Of a stretch of DNA of 6,727 nucleotides, positions 1 to 6,358 are shown one piece after another. The stretch is taken from assembly GCA_030446945.1 (NCBI GenBank), contig JAUJMI010000209.1:1-6727 (forward strand). Direction: 5' to 3'. Numbering within the stretch: the first letter of the stretch is position 1; each line of letters starts with the position of its first letter. The translations under genes and the position numbers were made by a program. The notes under the pieces are model-generated. The model was not told where the DNA came from. It searched no databases and saw only the letters and a list, made by a program, of their open reading frames with translations. The stretch is from Longimicrobium sp. GTDB lineage: Bacteria; Gemmatimonadota; Gemmatimonadetes; Longimicrobiales; Longimicrobiaceae.

Positions 1-2
1 GG

Positions 3-1580
3 CTCCCGCCGGGCTTCGCCGCGCCGCTGGCGGTGGCGGACTCGTCCGTCGCGACGGCGCAGGAGGCGGGGGGGTACGCGCTGGGCCGCTTCCTCCCCGG
101 CATCCTGGTGCTGATGACGCTGCTGGGCGCCTTCTACCCCGCGATCGACATGGCCGCGGGCGAAAAGGAACGCGGCACGCTGGAGACGCTCCTGACCGCG
201 CCCGTCCCGCCGCGCGACATCGTCACGGGGAAGTTCCTGGCGGTGGCGCTGCTGGGAATGACCGCCGCGGTGGTCAACCTGCTGAGCATGCTGCTGACCT
301 TCCAGTCCGGCGTGTTCCGCTTCGGCGAGGCGGCCAACCTGCAGTTCTCGCTGCCCTGGGGCTCGGCGCTCCTGGTGCTGATCGGGCTGGTGCCGCTGGC
401 GGTCCTCTTCGCCGCGCTCTTCCTGGGCATCGCCGTCCGCTCGCAGTCGTTCAAGGAGGCGCAGAACGCGCTCACGCCGGTGCAGCTCGCGGTCATCATC
501 CCGGTGATGCTGGTGGGGCTCCCCGGCATCGAGGCGAGCCCGCTGATCGCGGCGCTCCCCGTCGCGGGGGTGGCGATCCTCTTCCGCGACCTGATGTCGG
601 GGACGGCGCGGCTGGGGCCGGCGCTGATCGCGTTCGGGGCCTCGGCGGCGTACGCGGGGCTGGCGCTCGTCTTCGCGGCGCGCGCCTTCGGGCGGGAGGA
701 CGTGCTCTTCGGCGCGGGACCGGGGACGGCGCCGCGCAGGTGGGGCGAGCGCATGAGGCGGTGGCGCGCCGAGGCGCGCGGCATCCCCCTTCCGGCGGAA
801 GGATTCGCCTTCGTGGCGATGCTGGGGCTCCTCTACTTCCACCTCGGCGCCGCGCTGCTGGGCAACCTGGGCGAGCGGGGGCTCCTCATCTCCGAGATCC
901 TCCTGCTGGCGGTTCCCGCCATCGCGCTCGCCACGCTGGGGCCGTACGACGCGCGACGCACCCTCGCGCTACGCCGTCCGAGCGGGCGCACGCTGGCCGC
1001 GGCGCTGCTGATCGCGCTCGGCGGGATCCCGCTGGGGTGGCTGATCGGGTGGCTCCAGCTCCAGTTCTTCCCCGATGCCGCCGCCGCGCTCAGCGGGCTG
1101 GAGAAGCTGGTGACGGCGACCGACGCCCGGCGCGCGCTCTGGCTGCTCGTGCTGGTGGCGCTCACCCCGGCCGTCTGTGAGGAGCTGGTCTTCCGCGGCG
1201 TCCTCCTGCAGTCGCTGGGTCGCGAGGTGCCGATGCTGCGCGCCGTGGCGACCTCGGCGCTCGTTTTCGGCGCCTTCCACCTCTCGCAGGAGACGGCGAT
1301 CCGCTTCCTGCCCACGGCGTGGATCGGGGTGCTGATGGGGTTGGTCGTGTGGCACGGCCGCTCGATCTTTGCGAGCATGCTGATGCACTTCGTCAACAAC
1401 GGCGTGGTCGTCCTGATCCTCTGGCAGCCGGAGGTGCGCCGATTCCTGCTGAACGGTGAACGGCCGGCCACGCTGCCGCTGGTGGTGGCGCCGGTGCTGC
1501 TCGGCATCGGCATCTGGCTCCTCCCGCGCCGCAGCGCCGCGCCGGCGGATCCGGCCGCGGTGCCGCTGCCCGCCCAGTGA
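3..1580 (+). CDS. ABC-2 permease / CPBP intramembrane protease fusion (5' partial)
   Basis: Membrane protein with two joined domains; the frame is open to the window edge, so the start is missing. A GTG at 33 is only an internal candidate; residues below count from it. The first half is an ABC-2 permease (NatB-like exporter subunit): hydrophobic helix about 20-43, then the family signature EKERGTLETLL at 44-54, then helices near 66-90, 105-135, 147-185 and 196-216. A basic linker (about 217-250) leads to a second set of helices forming a CPBP (Abi/CaaX-type) protease: EELVFR (E383, E384, R388), FGAFH (F412, H416) and HFVNN (H452, N456), the expected catalytic and metal-site motifs. All are intact, so activity is plausible. 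Known family: such permease/CPBP fusions are annotated in several phyla. The substrate is unknown; the ATPase partner is presumably upstream. The missing part should hold the first helix and an external domain. The next gene follows after 22 bp. Confidence 0.88.
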   Translation, partial: LPPGFAAPLAVADSSVATAQEAGGYALGRFLPGILVLMTLLGAFYPAIDMAAGEKERGTLETLLTAPVPPRDIVTGKFLAVALLGMTAAVVNLLSMLLTFQSGVFRFGEAANLQFSLPWGSALLVLIGLVPLAVLFAALFLGIAVRSQSFKEAQNALTPVQLAVIIPVMLVGLPGIEASPLIAALPVAGVAILFRDLMSGTARLGPALIAFGASAAYAGLALVFAARAFGREDVLFGAGPGTAPRRWGERMRRWRAEARGIPLPAEGFAFVAMLGLLYFHLGAALLGNLGERGLLISEILLLAVPAIALATLGPYDARRTLALRRPSGRTLAAALLIALGGIPLGWLIGWLQLQFFPDAAAALSGLEKLVTATDARRALWLLVLVALTPAVCEELVFRGVLLQSLGREVPMLRAVATSALVFGAFHLSQETAIRFLPTAWIGVLMGLVVWHGRSIFASMLMHFVNNGVVVLILWQPEVRRFLLNGERPATLPLVVAPVLLGIGIWLLPRRSAAPADPAAVPLPAQ

Positions 1581-1591
1581 ACCCGAACCTA

Positions 1592-1596
1592 CGGAG
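1592..1596 (+). promoter_or_regulatory. Ribosome binding site of the RAM-domain gene
   Basis: CGGAG (GGAG core at 1593-1596) lies 6 nt before the ATG at 1603. It fixes this ATG as the start, although the same frame is open further upstream into the permease gene. Confidence 0.7.
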
Positions 1597-1602
1597 ATCC
1601 GC

Positions 1603-1878
1603 ATGGTAGCCGCCGTGGTCCTGATCCGCGCCGTTCCCGGCGACGTTCCCGCCCTCGCCCGGCGCATCGCCGGCATCGACGGCGTCGCCGAGGTCTACTC
1701 CGTCTCCGGCGAGTACGACCTGATCGCCATCGTGCGCGTGGCCGAGTACCAGCGCATCGCCGAGATCGTCACCGAGGAGATCGCGCAGGTGCAGGGGATC
1801 GAGCGCACCAACACGCTGACCGCGTTCCGCGTGTTCTCGAAGCAGGACCTGGGGGCGGCGTGGGATATGTTCGACTGA
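1603..1878 (+). CDS. Stand-alone Lrp/AsnC ligand-binding (RAM) domain protein
   Basis: A 91-residue protein made only of the RAM (regulation of amino acid metabolism) domain of Lrp/AsnC regulators. It shows the beta-alpha-beta-beta-alpha-beta order: strand AAVVLIRA, helix VPALARRIAGI, strand VAEVYSVSG, then the conserved G-x-Y-D turn and strand (GEYDLIAIVRV, about residues 36-46), a helix around IAEIVTEEIAQV, and a last strand (TLTAFRVF). The N-terminal helix-turn-helix of full-length Lrp proteins (about 150 residues) is absent, so it cannot bind DNA by itself. Family knowledge: such short proteins form dimers or higher oligomers and may bind amino acids. The inferred role is a small-molecule sensor or a partner of a full-length Lrp. 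It follows the permease-protease gene by 22 bp on the same strand with its own ribosome binding site, so the two are probably co-transcribed. Confidence 0.88.
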   Translation: MVAAVVLIRAVPGDVPALARRIAGIDGVAEVYSVSGEYDLIAIVRVAEYQRIAEIVTEEIAQVQGIERTNTLTAFRVFSKQDLGAAWDMFD

Positions 1879-1964
1879 CGGGGGTGCTCCCGGAGGTGTG
1901 GGGCTGAGGGCGGGGCGGCGGAGCCGGATTACCGGGGGTGAAATCCAGGTGAAATCCTGGGGTC
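1879..1964. other. Intergenic spacer with tandem 10-mer and small hairpin
   Basis: The spacer follows the stop of the RAM gene. GGTGAAATCC occurs twice in tandem (1937-1946 and 1948-1957). Overlapping it, CCAGG (1945-1949) and CCTGG (1956-1960) can pair around a 6-nt loop, and CCGGG (1932-1936) can pair with CCCGG (1964-1968) as an outer stem. A weaker stem, CGGG/CCCG, sits at 1879-1891 directly after the stop codon. None has a T-tract, so an intrinsic terminator cannot be claimed, although a terminator is expected between these convergent genes. No gene is seen here. Confidence 0.4.
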
Positions 1965-2248
1965 CCGGCGGTTGAAGGCGCTGCAACAACCGCGGGAAGC
2001 CTGCCTTCGCAGGGGGCGGGGATCGGTGCGGCGGGGCGGGGCCGGTGCCGACCACACCGGGGGGGTGCGGGGGGCGGGCATATTCGCGACCGCGATCACC
2101 GGGCGTGAGCTCGGCGCCCGAACACCGGGGGCTGAAGCCCCCGGCTGGAACGACGGGAAGGCGGCTGAAGCCGGCTCGAGAAGCGCGCACTGGACCCGGA
2201 GTCCGCGCAGGGGGACTTTGTGCTGTCGTTGCCGTGAGCTCACTCGCC
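1965..2248 (+). repeat. Structured intergenic repeat, copy A (284 bp)
   Basis: This non-coding element matches 6359-6581 in the same orientation. Shared blocks: CCGGCGGTTG at the left edge; CTGCAACAA followed by CGCGGGAAGCCTGCCTTCGC; GGGGGCGGGGATCGG; the core CGGGGGCTGAA; a block around GACGG(C/A)GGCTGAAGCCGGCT; GGAGTCCGCGCAGG; GACTTTGTGC; and GTTGCCG ending in CGCC at 2248 (18 of the last 21 bases match). Hairpins: CCTGC-CTTC-GCAGG (2000-2013); an 8-bp stem with a TGAA loop (2125-2144); CGGC-TGAA-GCCG (2162-2173); and AGTCC/GGACT (2200-2217) with one internal G-G mismatch. About 61 bp longer than copy B, all in the GC-rich middle (about 2027-2122). It ends 6 bp before the helicase stop codon. 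Open frames across it are shadows. No inverted ends or target duplications are evident. It may be a REP-like or MITE-like dispersed element, or a structured RNA. Confidence 0.8.
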
Positions 2249-2254
2249 GGGGGC

Positions 2255-4996
2255 TCAGTCCCGCCGCCGACCGCCCTTGCGGCCGTCGCGGCCGCCACCG
2301 GTCCCCGCGGGGGCGCCGCCGCGGCCCTTGTGGCGCTCGCCCCGGCGGCGGCTTCCTTCCTCCTCGCCGCCGCCGTCGCGCTCGGAGCGGGGGCCGCGGT
2401 CGCTGCTCGCGTGACCACGTCCCCGGCCCTGGCCGCGGCCGCGGCCGGCGGCGCGCTCGGCGCCGCCACGCTTGGGGCGGTGCGGCGGGTCCTCGGGGCG
2501 CTCGCGGAGCATAGCGTCGCGCGCTTCCTGGAGGGTGGCGGCGCGGATGGCGTCGCGCTTGCCGCGGGTGACCGTCCAGTGCAGCGGGCGGTCGAGCTCG
2601 GGGATGTCCTCCTCGTCGATGTAGTTGAGGAGCTTGGCCGGTATGCGGGCGCGCACCACCGGCTCGCCGTCTTCGAAGGCGTAGTCCAGCGGGTACTCGC
2701 GCCCTTCCAGGTAGACGTGGTCCGGGAGCGACATCCAGCGCTCGCGCTCGGCCGGGTCCACCAGCGCGTCCGCCTCGATGCGCAGCGGCGTCTCCAGGAA
2801 ATCGGCGTAGGAGCCGACGCCGGCGAGCTGCGCGGCGATCGTCTCCGCCATCGCCTGCTCGCTGATCCCCGCCTTGCCGCCCGACTTGCGGTGCACCTGC
2901 CGCAGGTGCCGGAGCGCCTCGCGGTTGGCGGCGGCGTCGCGGTGGAACGCCTCGCCCGAGACGACCGCCTCCGCCAGCGCGCGGCGGCAGGCGTCCTCCA
3001 TCCCTTCCGGAAAACGGTCGATCGGCTGGTCGTCGGAGTCCAGGACGAAGCCGTGGTACTCCACCGAGCTGCGCAGCCGCAGCGGGTGGCGGCGGTGCGC
3101 GGCGTCGTAGGCGACTTGCGGCTCGGCGCGGGCGGCGTGCTTCACCAGCAGCTTGTACGGGAGCTGCGTCCCCGCGATGGAGCCGCGCGCCTTCCCCAGG
3201 CGGTCGGCGAAGAAGTTGATCTCCCCCGCCACGGGCCCCCAGGTGCCGCACACGCTCGTTTTGCTGACGCGCACCTCCTCGCCCCACGACGTCTCCTCGT
3301 CGATCACCAGCGAGAAGGGCATCACCTTGGCCAGCAGCTCCTGCCACTCACGCTCCAGCTCGCGATTGAACGGCGGGAGGTTGCGCGGCAGCTCCAGGTC
3401 CAGCGAGCGGAAGATGGAGGCGATGGCGAGCGCCGCGTCCTCTATCGACCTCACCAGCACCCCGCGCTCGTCCGCCCACGCGGCCAGCGCCTCCTCGTCG
3501 AAAACGTGCCGCGGAAGGCCGTAGACCCGGCCGAGCGTGCCGCAGGTGACCAGCGCGTCCTGGTAGATGCGGTACGCCGTCAGGTGGTCGCTGCCGGGAA
3601 CGATGTACCGGCTGATGTCGTTGTCCTGCTGGCGCAGCATGCGGTGCAGCGAGTCGATGGAGGCCATCGCTGCTACCAGCGGCACCATCCGCTCCTCCGC
3701 CTGCACCAGCAGCTCGCCCCAGGGGCGGTCCACGGGAAGGACCTCGACCTTGCGGCCATAGTCGGTCAGGCGGTTGTTGGCGATCAGGCCGCGTTTCGTG
3801 AGCGTCTCCACCGCGCGGCGATAGGCGATGCGGTCCAGGGGGACGGGAAGATCCAACTCGTCGGCGCGGACGCCCATGTCGGCGCAGGTCATCGCCACGC
3901 GCTCGGGATCGCCCGCGAGCTGGAAGTTGGGCGCGGTGGGGCGGAGCGTACCGAAGTCGATCTCGCGCTCGCTCAGGATCCACACCTCGCCGTTCTCCAC
4001 GCGTCCGTGCACGCGCCCGGCCATCTGCAGGATCTCGTTGTTCCCCAGCGGCTTGCGCGTCAGCACGCTGCGGCCCTTTTCGACCAGCGTGGTGAACTGC
4101 GCGTCCTCGATGACCACCGTGTCCAGCCCGCGGATGTTGAGCGCGGACTGCCCCGCGGCGGTCATGGAGAGGATGAAGGGGTGCGGCGCGCCCTCGCCTT
4201 CCAGAAAGGGGCGCAGCTTCGCCACCGGCTCCCCGCCGTGGTAGAACTCGGTGAGCATCTCCGGGTACCGCTCCGCCACCGCCTTCACCACCTGCTCCGT
4301 CCCCGCGCGCGTGGGAACGAAGACGGCCACGCCGCGCTTCTCCTTGCGCACGTGCCGCATGAAGCGGTCGCCGAGAAAGGCGCCGGGGTTCAGCGTGTTG
4401 GAGACGCGCACGGTGGCCGCGCGCTCGGGATCGAAGGCGGAGCTTTCGATGACGGCGGCGGAGCTGAGGTACTCCTTGTAGAACGTGGGATCGACGGTGG
4501 CGGAGAGCCAGACGAAGCGGCACCCGGCGCGCTTGGCGAGCGCCAGGCACAGCTCCAGCTCGGCCGAGGTCTGGTGGATCTCGTCGACCACCACCACGTC
4601 GTTCTGGTCGATCAGGTCGTCCTGCAGCCAGCGCCGCGCGATCCCGGTGGTGACGATGACGACGTTCCAGGTCGGCGTCTCCGGCGTGGCTTCGCGCTCG
4701 CGGTTGACCACGCCCACGCGCAGATCCGGCCCCACCACCGCCTCGGCGATGGGGCGGATGGCGAGCGTCTTTCCCGTGCCGGTGCCCGCGACGATGCCGA
4801 AGCCCGAGCCGGCCGCCGCCAGCTCGCGGATCTCGCCGCCGTGCTCGCGGTTGATGATGGTCTCGACGCCGGTCAGCTGCACGCCCAGCTCGATGGTCTC
4901 GCAGGCGGCGCGGGTGGGCGCGAACACGACGACGCGTCCCTCGGGGGGGCGCCCCGGATAGCGTTCCGAGGGGGGCGTCGTCGAGACCTGGACCAT
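2255..4996 (-). CDS. DExH-box (DEIH) superfamily 2 helicase, DEAH/RHA-like
   Basis: A 913-residue, presumably cytoplasmic ATP-dependent nucleic-acid helicase; the substrate is probably RNA by family analogy. Motif I: GTGTGKT (71-77). Motif Ib: TTGIARR (116-122), matching the T-x-G-x-x-x-R of DEAH proteins. Motif II: DEIH (138-141). Motif III: SAT (165-167). Motif IV: VAVFVPTRA (223-231). Motif V region: MTAAGQSALNIRGLD (278-292). Motif VI: QMAGRVHGR (324-332), which has one residue more than the usual QxxGRxGR. Residues 345-830 are not clearly assignable; SLPDHVYLEGREYPLDYAF near 750 recalls the C-terminal DUF3418 region of HrpA. The tail (about 833-913) is low-complexity, rich in Arg, Gly and Glu. 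An in-frame TGA sits two codons upstream of the ATG, so 4996 is the earliest possible start; its ribosome binding site is poor (GGTGA, 3 nt away). Convergent with the RAM gene, divergent from hutI. HrpA/HrpB-like is the nearest guess, but the exact subfamily is not recognised. Confidence 0.87.
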   Translation of the reverse strand: MVQVSTTPPSERYPGRPPEGRVVVFAPTRAACETIELGVQLTGVETIINREHGGEIRELAAAGSGFGIVAGTGTGKTLAIRPIAEAVVGPDLRVGVVNREREATPETPTWNVVIVTTGIARRWLQDDLIDQNDVVVVDEIHQTSAELELCLALAKRAGCRFVWLSATVDPTFYKEYLSSAAVIESSAFDPERAATVRVSNTLNPGAFLGDRFMRHVRKEKRGVAVFVPTRAGTEQVVKAVAERYPEMLTEFYHGGEPVAKLRPFLEGEGAPHPFILSMTAAGQSALNIRGLDTVVIEDAQFTTLVEKGRSVLTRKPLGNNEILQMAGRVHGRVENGEVWILSEREIDFGTLRPTAPNFQLAGDPERVAMTCADMGVRADELDLPVPLDRIAYRRAVETLTKRGLIANNRLTDYGRKVEVLPVDRPWGELLVQAEERMVPLVAAMASIDSLHRMLRQQDNDISRYIVPGSDHLTAYRIYQDALVTCGTLGRVYGLPRHVFDEEALAAWADERGVLVRSIEDAALAIASIFRSLDLELPRNLPPFNRELEREWQELLAKVMPFSLVIDEETSWGEEVRVSKTSVCGTWGPVAGEINFFADRLGKARGSIAGTQLPYKLLVKHAARAEPQVAYDAAHRRHPLRLRSSVEYHGFVLDSDDQPIDRFPEGMEDACRRALAEAVVSGEAFHRDAAANREALRHLRQVHRKSGGKAGISEQAMAETIAAQLAGVGSYADFLETPLRIEADALVDPAERERWMSLPDHVYLEGREYPLDYAFEDGEPVVRARIPAKLLNYIDEEDIPELDRPLHWTVTRGKRDAIRAATLQEARDAMLRERPEDPPHRPKRGGAERAAGRGRGQGRGRGHASSDRGPRSERDGGGEEEGSRRRGERHKGRGGAPAGTGGGRDGRKGGRRRD

Positions 4997-5101
4997 GAAT
5001 CACCGGGCGTTGGGATGGGCTGGTTGACGCGGCGCACGGGGCCGGGCCAGAATGTCACGAAGAGGCGCACGAGCAAGAACCCAGCCATTTCCAGCTCTCC
5101 G
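4997..5101. other. Divergent intergenic region, helicase / hutI
   Basis: These 105 bp separate the two start codons and must hold both leaders. On the plus strand a sigma-70-like promoter is visible (5024-5053). On the minus strand TTGCTC (5073-5078) and CATTCT (5051-5056) are a weak pair 16 nt apart. A GGAGAG on the minus strand (5095-5100) lies 6 nt before an ATG at 5088, but that frame is not the helicase frame. Confidence 0.5.
5024..5053 (+). promoter_or_regulatory. Candidate sigma-70 promoter for hutI
   Basis: TTGACG (5024-5029, 5 of 6 to TTGACA) and CAGAAT (5048-5053, 4 of 6 to TATAAT) are separated by 18 bp. Transcription would begin near 5060, giving a leader of about 40 nt before the hutI ATG. 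This is sequence resemblance only; promoter consensus in this phylum may differ. Confidence 0.4.
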
Positions 5102-6346
5102 ATGCACACCGCCACCATGCTCTTTGTCCGCGCTGCCGAAGTCGCGGCCTGCTCCGGTCCCCCCCGCCAGGCGGACGACGCGGACCCCGCCGCCACCCTG
5201 CGCGGAGCCGCGGTCGCGGTGGCCGGCGGGCGCATCGCGGAGGTCGGTGCCGAGGCGGAGCTGCGCGCGCGCTACCCCGGCGCGGCGGAGGTGGACTGCG
5301 CGGGCGGCACGCTTACGCCGGGGCTGGTGGACTCGCACACGCACGCCGTCTTCGGCCGCTGGCGCACGGAGGAGTACGCGCTCCGCTGCCAGGGCGTGCC
5401 CTACATGGAGATCGCGGGGCGCGGCGGCGGGATCAACGCATCGGTGCGCGACCTACGCGCACGGACGGAGGACGAGCTGGTGGAGCTCGCCATCCCGCGC
5501 CTGCGCGACCTGCTGGCGAACGGGATCACCACCGCCGAGGTGAAGAGCGGCTACGGGTTGTCCACGGAAGACGAGCTGAAGACGCTGCGCGCGATCCGCC
5601 GCCTGGCCTCCATGCAGCCGGTCGAGCTGGTTCCCACCCTTCTGGGCGCCCACGAGGTGCCGCCGGAGTACCGGGACCGCCGCGACGCCTACGTGGACCT
5701 GCTGGTGGAGGAGATGATCCCCGCGGTGGCGGAGGCGGATCTGGCGCGCTTCTGCGACGTCTTCATGGAGCCCGGCGTGTTCGACCGCGCCCAGAGCGAG
5801 CGGATTTTGCGCGCGGGCCTCGACCACGGCCTGCGCCCCAAGATCCACGCCGACGAGCTGGAGGGGAGCGGGGGCGCCGAGCTGGCGGTGGAGCTGGGCG
5901 CCGCATCCGCCGACCACCTTGGCGACGTATCGGAAGCAGGAATCGCAGCGCTCGCCGGCTCGCGTACGGTGGCGACGCTGCTTCCGGCGACGCTGTTCTT
6001 CCTGGGGCGCCCCAGGTTCGCCCCCGCGCGCGCGCTGCTGGACGCCGGCGCCACGGTAGCGCTGGCGACGGACTTCAACCCCGGCTCCTCCCCCACGCCG
6101 AGCCTCCCCTTCGTGATGACGGTGGCGTGCTCGCGCATGGGAATGTCGCCCGCCGAGTCGCTCCGCGCCGCTACCTCCGGCGGCGCCGCCGCGCTGGAGC
6201 TCGCCGACGGCCGGGGCACGCTGGCCCCCGGCGCCCCGGCGGACCTGGTGCTCTGGCGCTGCGGCTCGGCGGGGGAGATCCCGTACCGGCTGGCGACGCC
6301 GGTGGTGGCGGGGGTCTGGAAGGCGGGGGTGCGGGTGGTGGGGTGA
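5102..6346 (+). CDS. hutI: Imidazolonepropionase (HutI)
   Basis: A 414-residue cytoplasmic metal-dependent amidohydrolase. It hydrolyses 4-imidazolone-5-propanoate to N-formimidoyl-L-glutamate, the third step of histidine degradation. The length is normal for HutI and the motifs are intact and in order: TPGLVDSHTH with metal ligands H79 and H81; the substrate-loop GRGGGI (107-111 region); EVKSGYGL (146-153); GAHEVPPEY with H184; KIHADE with H249 and E252; ADHL with H272; and ATDFNPGSSPT with metal ligand D324. I recognise close similarity along its length to Bacillus subtilis HutI. The start is uncertain: ATG 5102 is used, with ATG 5117 five codons in (MLFVRAAEV) as the alternative; neither has a clear Shine-Dalgarno sequence. 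The open frame runs far upstream opposite the helicase, but that part is antisense noise. No hutU, hutH or formiminoglutamate hydrolase gene is in the window. Copy B of the repeat starts 12 bp after the stop. Confidence 0.96.
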   Translation: MHTATMLFVRAAEVAACSGPPRQADDADPAATLRGAAVAVAGGRIAEVGAEAELRARYPGAAEVDCAGGTLTPGLVDSHTHAVFGRWRTEEYALRCQGVPYMEIAGRGGGINASVRDLRARTEDELVELAIPRLRDLLANGITTAEVKSGYGLSTEDELKTLRAIRRLASMQPVELVPTLLGAHEVPPEYRDRRDAYVDLLVEEMIPAVAEADLARFCDVFMEPGVFDRAQSERILRAGLDHGLRPKIHADELEGSGGAELAVELGAASADHLGDVSEAGIAALAGSRTVATLLPATLFFLGRPRFAPARALLDAGATVALATDFNPGSSPTPSLPFVMTVACSRMGMSPAESLRAATSGGAAALELADGRGTLAPGAPADLVLWRCGSAGEIPYRLATPVVAGVWKAGVRVVG

Positions 6347-6358
6347 GCCCGATGTAAT

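Noticed and set aside
2125..2144. Intrinsic terminator at the 8-bp GC hairpin in copy A
   Set aside because: The stem is strong but no T-run follows on either strand, and the same hairpin is part of a repeat; a terminator role is possible but not shown.
1965..2248. Insertion sequence or CRISPR array
   Set aside because: No transposase frame, no clear terminal inverted repeats or target duplication, and only one unit per site with no regular spacers.
1393..3347. Long minus-strand frames over the permease 3' end, the RAM gene, the repeat and the helicase 3' end (1393-2469 and 1929-3347)
   Set aside because: Low-complexity Ala/Arg/Pro translations, overlapping better-supported genes; their apparent similarity to the frame at 5689-6633 comes only from the shared DNA repeat.
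3348..5003. 551-codon minus-strand frame overlapping the helicase in another frame
   Set aside because: Arg/Gly/Ala-rich with no motif, while the helicase frame carries all superfamily 2 motifs.
2045..5101. Plus-strand open frame of about 1000 codons upstream of and in frame with hutI
   Set aside because: It is the codon-registered antisense of a clear helicase gene, shows no domain and has the Arg/Val/His/Gln-rich composition typical of antisense GC-rich frames. HutI homology begins only near 5102-5117.
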